Below are positions 5,685 through 10,515 of a stretch of DNA of 10,515 bases, piece after piece; within the stretch, counting starts at the first letter, position 1, and each line of letters opens with the position of its first letter. Under the pieces are notes generated by a model. That model worked only from the letters and a program-made list of their open reading frames with translations, searched no databases and was not told the origin of the DNA. A program made the position numbers and the translations under genes. This DNA comes from Candidatus Eiseniibacteriota bacterium (GTDB lineage Bacteria > Eisenbacteria > RBG-16-71-46 > CAIMUX01 > WJJG01), in assembly GCA_016867695.1 (NCBI GenBank), contig VGIY01000068.1:1-10515 (forward strand). Reading direction: 5' to 3'.

Positions 5685-7244
5685 TCAACCGCCCCCCTCC
5701 CGATCCAGCACCCGATAGGCGATCGCCTCGGCCACATGCGCCTCGGCGATCTCGTCGGCCCCCGCCAGATCCGCGATCGTCCGCGACAACCGTAGCACCT
5801 TGTGATACGCGCGCGGGCTCAAGCCGAGCTTCTGCACCGCCATTCGCAGTAGCCCCAGCGGCCGCGGCCCGATCCGGCAGTGCTCGCGGATCTCCCCGAG
5901 CGCCATCTGGGCGTTGAAGAGCACGCGCGGATGCCCCGTGAACCGCTCCCGCTGCCGCTCCCAGGCTCGCGACACCCGCCCGCGCAGCGTGAGCGTCCCC
6001 TCGGCGGGCCTGAGCAGCGTCATGTCCTGGAACGAGACGGGCGCCATCTCGATGTGAATGTCGATCCGCTCGAGCAAGGGCCCGCTGATACGATGCATGT
6101 AGCGCTCCACCTCGCGCGCGCCGCAGCGGCAGCCCCCGCGCGGGTCCAGACGCTTGCCGCAGGGACAGGGGTTCATCGCCGCGACGAGCTGGAAGCGGGC
6201 GGGGAAGCGCACCGAGCAGCCCGCGCGGACGATCCGCACCTCGCCTGTCTCCAGCGGCTGGCGAAGCGACTCCAGCGCGCAGCGCTGGAACTCGGGCAGT
6301 TCGTCGAGGAAGAGCACGCCGCGATGGGCGAGGCTGATCTCGCCCGGCCGCGGCGGGCGCCCCCCGCCCACGAGGCCCGCCTGGCTGGTCGTGTGATGAG
6401 GCGCGCGGAAGGGGCGCTGCCGGACGAGTCCCGCCCCCGGCTCGAGCAGCCCGGCCGCGCTGTGCACCATGGTCGCCTCGATCCGCTCGGCTTGCGTGAG
6501 GGGGGGCAGGATCCCCGGAATGCGCTCGGCCAGCATCGACTTGCCCGTGCCCGGCGATCCGATGAAGAGCACGTTGTGCCCGCCGGCGGCGGCCACCTCG
6601 AGCGCGCGGCGCGCCGCAACCTGCCCGCGCACGTCGAGCATGTCCGCTCCGGCGTCGTCCGCCCAGGCGTCCGCCCCCCCGGGCGGCGCCTTCGCACCGC
6701 CGGCATCGGGTTCCTCTCGCCCGATGCCGGCGTGCAGGATCCGCACGACCTCCTTCAGGCTCCCGACCTCGCGGACGCGCACGCCGCCGGCGGCTCGCGC
6801 CTCGGCCCCGTTGCCCGACGGCAGGACGAGGGCGCGCCCGGCCGCCCCGCGCGCCCTCTCGGCCATGGCCATGCAGAGGCCGCCGCGCACGGGCCGGACG
6901 CGCCCCTCCAGCGACAGCTCCCCCGACCAGACGCAACCCGACACGTGCTCGCCCGGCGCCTGCCCGGAGGCGACGAGAACCCCGACGGCGATGGGCAGGT
7001 CGAAGCCGACCCCTTCCTTGCGCAGATCCGCCGGGGCGAGGTTGACCGTGATCTTGCGGTCGGGGAAGCGCAGGCCCTGGTTGCGCAGGGCGGCGACGAT
7101 GCGCTCGCGGCTCTCTCTCACGGCCGCGTCGGGCAGGCCGACGAGCACGAGTCCCGGCAGCGCGCCGGTCGACAGATCGACCTCGACGCGCACCGGGATC
7201 GCCTCGATCCCGACGAGCGCGTAGGCGTGAACGGCGGCGAGCAC
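5685..7244 (-). CDS. comM: ComM/YifB-family Mg-chelatase-like AAA+ ATPase
   Basis: A 519-residue YifB/ComM protein, a hexameric AAA+ helicase-like ATPase that in naturally transformable bacteria drives branch migration during integration of incoming DNA. The GTG start at 7244 has GAGGT 5 nt upstream and gives the usual family N-terminus (VLAAVHAYALVGIEA, then VDLSTG...LVGLPDAAVRESRER). A ChlI-type domain covers about 1-170. The AAA+ core has Walker A at 229-236 (GSPGTGKS), the family 'FRAPHHTTS' segment near 279-287, and Walker B at 310-315 (VLFLDE). A Cys cluster (NPCPCG at 358-363, CRC at 372-374) and 'RISGPLLERIDI' follow. The Mg_chelatase_C domain closes the protein ('SPRAYHKVLRLSRTIADL', 'EAIAYRVLDREGGG'). 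Length is normal for the family (about 500). A linker at about 175-200 is enriched in Ala/Gly/Asp. The SMR transporter gene lies 130 bp upstream on the same strand; I see no clear promoter between them. No other competence gene is visible. Confidence 0.95.
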   Translation of the reverse strand: MLAAVHAYALVGIEAIPVRVEVDLSTGALPGLVLVGLPDAAVRESRERIVAALRNQGLRFPDRKITVNLAPADLRKEGVGFDLPIAVGVLVASGQAPGEHVSGCVWSGELSLEGRVRPVRGGLCMAMAERARGAAGRALVLPSGNGAEARAAGGVRVREVGSLKEVVRILHAGIGREEPDAGGAKAPPGGADAWADDAGADMLDVRGQVAARRALEVAAAGGHNVLFIGSPGTGKSMLAERIPGILPPLTQAERIEATMVHSAAGLLEPGAGLVRQRPFRAPHHTTSQAGLVGGGRPPRPGEISLAHRGVLFLDELPEFQRCALESLRQPLETGEVRIVRAGCSVRFPARFQLVAAMNPCPCGKRLDPRGGCRCGAREVERYMHRISGPLLERIDIHIEMAPVSFQDMTLLRPAEGTLTLRGRVSRAWERQRERFTGHPRVLFNAQMALGEIREHCRIGPRPLGLLRMAVQKLGLSPRAYHKVLRLSRTIADLAGADEIAEAHVAEAIAYRVLDREGGG

Positions 7245-7374
7245 GCGGACCTCACGAGAGTGCGGGCATGGCCGATCCCCCGCGCCGGAGCGGACCGCCG
7301 CGGGAAGCGCGAGGGGAGGAGCCTCACGAAGGGCGTAGCCAATCCCGGGCCGCAAGGAGGCCGGCGCCGCGGTC

Positions 7375-7734
7375 TCAGCGCACCAGCATCCAGAGACCGA
7401 TCAGCATCAGCCCCGCGCCGATGTAGCGGATCGGCGCCAGCCGTTCGCCCAGGAGGAACCAGGAAACGACGAGGATGATGAGGTAGCCGATGGAGACCAT
7501 CAGCGGGTAGGCGACCGAGATGGGCAGCTTCTTGAGGGCCTGCGTGTAGGCGAGGAGGTTGAACCCGAAGCAGGCCACGCCCAGCAGGAAGGGCCAGGAC
7601 AGATACACGCGCAGCGCCGCTTCCGGCGTCGCGGCCATTCCCGGCGAGGCGCTCGCCCGGGCGGCGTGCTTGATCAGGAGATTGGCGGCGGCGTTGAGCA
7701 CGAGGGCGATCGTGAGGAAGACATAGGCGCTCAT
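7375..7734 (-). CDS. SMR/EamA-type small four-helix transporter
   Basis: A 119-residue membrane protein starting at ATG 7734, with GGAGG 8 nt upstream. Four helices are expected at about 4-22, 44-67, 73-96 and 100-118. The N-terminus aligns without gaps to the first helix of the drug antiporter EmrE (YxxL at 4-7 through Lys22). The 'SVAYPLMVSIGYLIILVVSWFLLGERL' stretch at 73-99 matches the SMR third helix and its GxRL end, and the final 'IGAGLMLIGLWML' matches the fourth helix. The residue equivalent to the essential EmrE Glu14 is Asn14 and the loop between helices 1 and 2 is long (about 23-43). Both point away from a proton-coupled drug antiporter toward the ArnE/ArnF-like or EamA-type group that moves lipid-linked substrates. 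Substrate unknown. It is the upstream neighbour of comM on the same strand. Confidence 0.85.
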   Translation of the reverse strand: MSAYVFLTIALVLNAAANLLIKHAARASASPGMAATPEAALRVYLSWPFLLGVACFGFNLLAYTQALKKLPISVAYPLMVSIGYLIILVVSWFLLGERLAPIRYIGAGLMLIGLWMLVR

Positions 7735-8128
7735 GGACTCCCCCTCCGGGTCGGCCTGTCCGCTCGCGCCCGGGCAAGAGGGCACTTTCGCGCCCCGCCG
7801 GCGGGCGGGGGCCCGGGACCGCGATGCCTCCCGGAGTCGCAGCGCCTGGCACGCCGGTCGCGACGGCCGCGCCGCGCGCGGCGACTCCAGGCTCTGCCCG
7901 GAAGGCCCGCGCGAGCCAGTATCCCATGCGCCGCCGGCGAAGCCAAGGATGGGGGCGCGGCCCCGGGCCTCGTCAAAGCCGACGACTCGTCCCGACGCCC
8001 ATGGGGTCGCGGGCCCGACGCGGGGCGCGAGCCGTTGCCCCGGCCCGCCCGCCGGACCCCACCGGATGCGGATTCCGGCAGGGGGGATCTCACCGGAGGG
8101 GGTTGGGCCGGAGGGGAGCCCCGGCGGG

Positions 8129-8164
8129 GATTCCACCGGAGACTCCACCGCAGATTCCACTGGA
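8129..8164. repeat. Three tandem 12-bp repeats
   Basis: GATTCCACCGGA, GACTCCACCGCA and GATTCCACTGGA follow one another with no gap, differing at one to three positions. The block ends 6 bp before the -35 box of the lipoprotein promoter. The unit length is a multiple of three, but no real reading frame appears to use it. Confidence 0.7.
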
Positions 8165-8170
8165 GAGGGC

Positions 8171-8199
8171 TTGAAACCCTCCCGGCATTGTCTGATACT
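8171..8199 (+). promoter_or_regulatory. Sigma70-like promoter of the lipoprotein-thyX operon
   Basis: TTGAAA (8171-8176) and GATACT (8194-8199) are separated by 17 bp. Transcription would begin near 8206, giving a leader of about 35 nt. The -35 box is enclosed by the inverted repeat GAGGG (8165-8169) / CCCTC (8177-8181), which could serve as an operator. Confidence 0.55.
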
Positions 8200-8227
8200 T
8201 CCTCGGATTCTGTCCCGTCGTCCCGAT

Positions 8228-8233
8228 GGAGGT
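8228..8233 (+). promoter_or_regulatory. Start-deciding Shine-Dalgarno (GGAGGT)
   Basis: A strong GGAGGT lies 7 nt before the ATG at 8241 and overlaps the earlier in-frame ATG at 8226. Translation therefore begins at 8241 rather than 8226. Confidence 0.75.
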
Positions 8234-8240
8234 CGTCAAG

Positions 8241-8771
8241 ATGCCGACTCGACGAGCGGATCTGCCCGCGCGCAAGGGGATCGTCGCCCGGCTGACGCGG
8301 CTGAGCGCGCGCCCCGCCGTGGCCCCTGCCGCCCTGTGCGCCATCCTGGCCGTGCTCGCCTCGGGCTGCTACAACCCCCAGCGCGGCGCCCCGGTCGACC
8401 GGCTGCATTACCAGCACGCCATCCTGGTGCGCGAGGACCTCTCCCACGTCGGGATCCGCACCTACATCAACCGCACGCACCTGGCCGTCGGCCTGCAGAC
8501 CGAAGACCTCTACGACGGCGACCGCGACGGCACCCTGGCGACCGAGGGCATGGACCGCGTGGCCATCGCCGACTACGTCAATGTGGAGGATCCGCCGGAG
8601 GCGGCCGTGCGTCGCGCCGGAGACCTGCGCAACTACGACGCGCTCTTCCGCGAGATCCTCGAGGCCGCCCGCGAGGGCAAGAGCTCCTTCAGGATCGAGA
8701 GCCGCACCTACAGCCTGCAGATGTACTCGGAGGAGCTGAACGCCCCGGATCGCTCGCCGCGCTTGAGCTAG
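8241..8771 (+). CDS. Putative lipoprotein with EF-hand-like loop, function unknown
   Basis: A 176-residue predicted lipoprotein. The signal peptide has a long basic n-region (about 25 residues with many Arg), then 'AALCAILAVLASGC'; Cys43 is the likely lipidated residue, although Ala rather than Leu at -3 makes the lipobox imperfect. The mature domain has short strands ('HAILVREDL', 'GIRTYINRTHLAVGLQ'). At 92-102 a DGDRDGTLATE stretch has the D-x-D-x-D-G spacing of calcium-binding EF-hand or dockerin loops, with the acidic end residue one place early. A helix-rich end follows ('YDALFREILEAAREGK'). I do not recognise the family. It is first in a two-gene transcript: the thyX-like ATG is 11 nt past its stop. 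A functional link between envelope lipoprotein and nucleotide synthesis is not obvious, and shared transcription may be incidental. Confidence 0.8.
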   Translation: MPTRRADLPARKGIVARLTRLSARPAVAPAALCAILAVLASGCYNPQRGAPVDRLHYQHAILVREDLSHVGIRTYINRTHLAVGLQTEDLYDGDRDGTLATEGMDRVAIADYVNVEDPPEAAVRRAGDLRNYDALFREILEAAREGKSSFRIESRTYSLQMYSEELNAPDRSPRLS

Positions 8772-8782
8772 GCGGATTCGTC

Positions 8783-10237
8783 ATGGAGGTCCTGCTCGCC
8801 GGGTACAACGTCGACCGCGAGCTGCTGGCCTCCCTCCCGCCGGCCGATCGCGAGGCCGCCACCCCGGAGACCCTCTCCGCCGCCTACGCGCGCATCAGCC
8901 GCGATCCCCGCCCGGTCCCGGAGCTGCGCGCCGAGGCCCGCGGCGACGTCGTTCGCGCCCGCCGGTCGAACGAGCAGATCGTCTTCGGCTTCGGCCACGC
9001 CAGCGTGGCCGAGCACGCCGTCTTCAACTTCGACATCCTCGGCGTGTCGCGGCTGGCGATCGAGGCGCTCGAGGCGACCCGCTTCGGCTCCTACACCGAG
9101 AAGTCCCAGCGCTACATCCTGCTCGAACGGGACTGCATCGTGCCGGAGGAGTGGCGCGCCGCCGGCCTGGAGGAGCCTCTGCGCGAGCTCCTGGCCCGGC
9201 AGCAGGAGGGCTACCGGCGCGCCTATGAGGCGCTCGCCGCGCGCCACGCCCGGAGGGAGCCGGAGCGCTGGGCCGCAACGCAAGGTCGCCGAGCGCTGGA
9301 GGGCGCCGCCAAGGAGGACGCGCGCTACTTCCTCGGCCTGGCCACGACGGGCCAGCTGGGCGCGACCTTCAACGCGCGCGCGCTAGAGGCGACGATCGGG
9401 CGGCTGGCCGCGGACCCGCTGGCGGAGGCGCGCGAGCTGGCCCGGCGGCTGTACGCGCTCGCCGCCGGCGTGGCCCCGTCTCTCGTGCGCCATGTCGAAC
9501 CCACTGCCCACCGGCGCGATGCGACCCGCGCGCTCGCGCCGTGGGCGGCGCCCATGCCCGCCTCCCCCGTGCCCGCGGCCGAAGCGACGCCGGTCACGCT
9601 GATACGGTCCTCCCCGGACGCGGAAACGGAACTCGCCGCCGCGCTGATCCACGGCTGCGGGGGACGCTCCTGGGAGGAGGCGCTCGCCGCCGCCGGCCGG
9701 ATGCCCGCCGCCGAGCGGGAGCGGGTCCTGGCCGAGAGCCTGCGGCGCATGAGCCCGCACGAAACTCCGCCGCGCGCCTTCGAGCTGCCCGACTTCACCT
9801 TCGAGCTGACCGTGAGCGCCTCCTGCTTCGCGCAGCTCAAGCGCCATCGACCGGCGACGCTCCTGGCGCAGCCCTACGACCCGCGCCTCGGCGCCACCGA
9901 GCCGCCCGCCTTCGCGGAGACGGGGTTGACGGGCGCCTACGCCGAGATCCGCCGCCAGGCGGAGTCGCTGGCCGAGCGCATCCGCGACGCCGCGCCTGCC
10001 GCGGCGGCCTACGCCTTGACCAACGGCCACCGCCGGCGGGTGCTCTTCAAGGCCAATGCGCGCGAGCTCTACCACTTCGCCCGGCTGCGGCTCGACGCCC
10101 ACGCGCAGTGGGACATCCGCGGGCTCGCCGGCGAGATGCTGCGCCTGGCGCGCGAGCGCATGCCCCTGGTCATGCAGCTCGCGGCGGGGAAGGACCGCTT
10201 CGCGCAGACGCGCCGGGATCTGGACATGGACGGCTAG
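8783..10237 (+). CDS. thyX: Double-domain ThyX-type FAD-dependent thymidylate synthase
   Basis: A 484-residue protein of the Thy1/ThyX family, about twice the usual 210-250 residues. ThyX uses FAD, NADPH and methylene-tetrahydrofolate to convert dUMP to dTMP. The first half carries 'GHASVAEH' (71-78, matching the His53 region of the Thermotoga enzyme) and 'ATRFGSYTEKSQRY' (98-111). That motif keeps Arg100, Glu106, Ser108 and Arg110-Tyr111 but has Ala-Thr instead of the first two residues of the RHR signature. 'ATTGQLGATFNARALE' (187-202) follows. A Pro/Ala-rich linker lies at about 238-270. The second half has 'SASCFAQLKRHRPATLLAQPY' (345-365) with an intact RHR (354-356) but no Glu/Ser/Arg-Tyr. 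It then has 'NARELYHFARLRLDAHAQWDIR' (425-446), holding the Arg436 equivalent of Arg174 and the HAQWDIR signature. The halves look like diverged copies with complementary residues. ATG 8783 lies 11 nt after the lipoprotein stop. Confidence 0.9.
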   Translation: MEVLLAGYNVDRELLASLPPADREAATPETLSAAYARISRDPRPVPELRAEARGDVVRARRSNEQIVFGFGHASVAEHAVFNFDILGVSRLAIEALEATRFGSYTEKSQRYILLERDCIVPEEWRAAGLEEPLRELLARQQEGYRRAYEALAARHARREPERWAATQGRRALEGAAKEDARYFLGLATTGQLGATFNARALEATIGRLAADPLAEARELARRLYALAAGVAPSLVRHVEPTAHRRDATRALAPWAAPMPASPVPAAEATPVTLIRSSPDAETELAAALIHGCGGRSWEEALAAAGRMPAAERERVLAESLRRMSPHETPPRAFELPDFTFELTVSASCFAQLKRHRPATLLAQPYDPRLGATEPPAFAETGLTGAYAEIRRQAESLAERIRDAAPAAAAYALTNGHRRRVLFKANARELYHFARLRLDAHAQWDIRGLAGEMLRLARERMPLVMQLAAGKDRFAQTRRDLDMDG

Positions 10238-10240
10238 CCG

Positions 10241-10257
10241 CCCGGCCGCCGGCCGGG
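10241..10257 (+). terminator. GC-rich stem-loop right behind thyX
   Basis: CCCGGCC (10241-10247) and GGCCGGG (10251-10257) form a perfect 7-bp all-GC stem with a GCC loop, starting 3 nt after the thyX stop. No T-tract follows, so it is not a classical intrinsic terminator. It may stall polymerase or protect the message end between the convergent genes. The rest of 10258-10390 shows nothing I can name. Confidence 0.35.
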
Positions 10258-10390
10258 GCCCACCCGCCCGGCGGCGCAGAGCGTGAGGAGACCGGGGCCG
10301 AGGTGGCGGCCCGGGGACCACGCCGGCCCCCCGCCTCCGTCGGCACCCCTTCCCCCCCCGCGTGCAGCGGAACCCTCGAGCGGGCTCGCC

Positions 10391-10515
10391 CTACCGGAAT
10401 CTCCACGGGCAGTAGAGCCAGGGCTCCTGCGTCTCGAACCAGCGCCGCAGCAGCGCGACCGCCGCGGACACTCCCTGCTCCTCCTCGCCGCCCCGGACCC
10501 AACGGGCGGCCAGGC
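10391..10515 (-). CDS. C-terminal fragment of an unidentified protein (partial, enters from right edge)
   Basis: The minus strand is open from the right edge to a TAG at 10391-10393, giving the last 41 codons of a gene that begins outside the window. The peptide is protein-like rather than low-complexity: 'LAARWVRGGEEEQGVSAAV', then 'ALLRRWFETQEPWLYCPWRFR'. An amphipathic helix is followed by a Trp/Tyr-rich end. The aromatic end recalls the tails of membrane-associated acyltransferases of the lysophospholipid type, but this is too short to assign. It converges on thyX with 153 bp between the stops. Confidence 0.55.
   Translation of the reverse strand, partial: LAARWVRGGEEEQGVSAAVALLRRWFETQEPWLYCPWRFR

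Larger units (their letters stand above)
7735..8240. other. 506-bp intergenic region without a convincing gene
   Basis: This gap separates the minus-strand transporter from the plus-strand lipoprotein. Frames are open across it on both strands, but the predicted residues are low-complexity Arg/Pro/Gly/Ala and show no family pattern. It contains a 12-bp perfect palindrome (CCCGCCGGCGGG, 7794-7805), a 3 x 12 bp tandem repeat (8129-8164), and a good plus-strand promoter (8171-8199). I could not see a promoter for the transporter. Confidence 0.6.

Noticed and set aside
5880..7478. 532-residue plus-strand frame opposite comM
   Set aside because: It is antisense to the well-supported ComM/YifB gene and has no motif or signal of its own.
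7733..8782. Upstream extension of the ThyX frame giving an 834-residue protein
   Set aside because: The extension covers the intergenic gap and overlaps the lipoprotein gene in another frame. ThyX homology begins just after the ATG at 8783.
9383..10321. 312-residue minus-strand frame opposite thyX
   Set aside because: It is antisense to the ThyX gene and Arg/Gly-rich, with no domain signature.
10170..10502. 110-residue minus-strand frame near the right edge
   Set aside because: It overlaps the thyX end and runs in a different frame from the protein-like edge fragment; its sequence is low-complexity.
1..10515. CRISPR array, insertion sequence, tRNA, rRNA or defence system
   Set aside because: I saw no regularly spaced repeats, transposase, terminal inverted repeats with target duplications, tRNA-like cloverleaf or conserved rRNA sequence; all sizeable genes are explained by envelope or housekeeping families.

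Overview
This is a compact, very GC-rich stretch of bacterial chromosome from a Gram-negative (double-membrane) organism. It holds a PorT-type outer-membrane barrel, three predicted exported proteins or lipoproteins with Lol-like features, and a large secreted protein whose cut C-terminal end starts a PNPF module like the FlgD/type IX-type sorting tails of FCB-group bacteria. With the extreme GC content this best fits a GC-rich FCB-related or uncultured lineage such as Candidatus Eisenbacteria. That placement is inference from gene content; no rRNA or other phylogenetic marker is present.

Layout, left to right. (1) A minus-strand pair: an outer-membrane beta-barrel gene (1273-2052) overlaps by ATGA the start of a large secreted protein (1-1276) that runs off the left edge. 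(2) A divergent regulatory region (2053-2364) with a good minus-strand promoter whose -35 box lies inside an 8-bp inverted repeat and is flanked by a 17-bp near-perfect direct repeat. (3) A plus-strand operon with 4-nt overlaps at both junctions: a LolA-like exported protein (2365-3132), a PlsY-family acyltransferase (3129-3728) and a membrane GT2 glycosyltransferase (3725-4882). It is plausibly an envelope or glycolipid module. (4) A minus-strand lipoprotein (4944-5462) with its own sigma70-like promoter. (5) A minus-strand ComM/YifB AAA+ ATPase (5685-7244) with a terminator behind it, downstream of a short SMR/EamA-type transporter (7375-7734). (6) A 506-bp non-coding gap with a 3 x 12 bp tandem repeat and a plus-strand promoter. 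(7) A plus-strand pair: a lipoprotein (8241-8771) and a 484-residue double-domain ThyX-type thymidylate synthase (8783-10237), followed by a strong stem-loop. (8) The C-terminal 41 codons of a minus-strand gene entering from the right edge (10391-10515).

Most genes are housekeeping or envelope functions. There is no CRISPR array, insertion sequence, tRNA, rRNA or recognisable defence system. The most unusual object is the ThyX protein: the conserved ThyX active-site motif appears divided between its two halves (Ser/Glu/Arg-Tyr part in the first, RHR and C-terminal Arg/HAQ part in the second), suggesting an internally duplicated enzyme in which each half keeps only a subset of catalytic residues.
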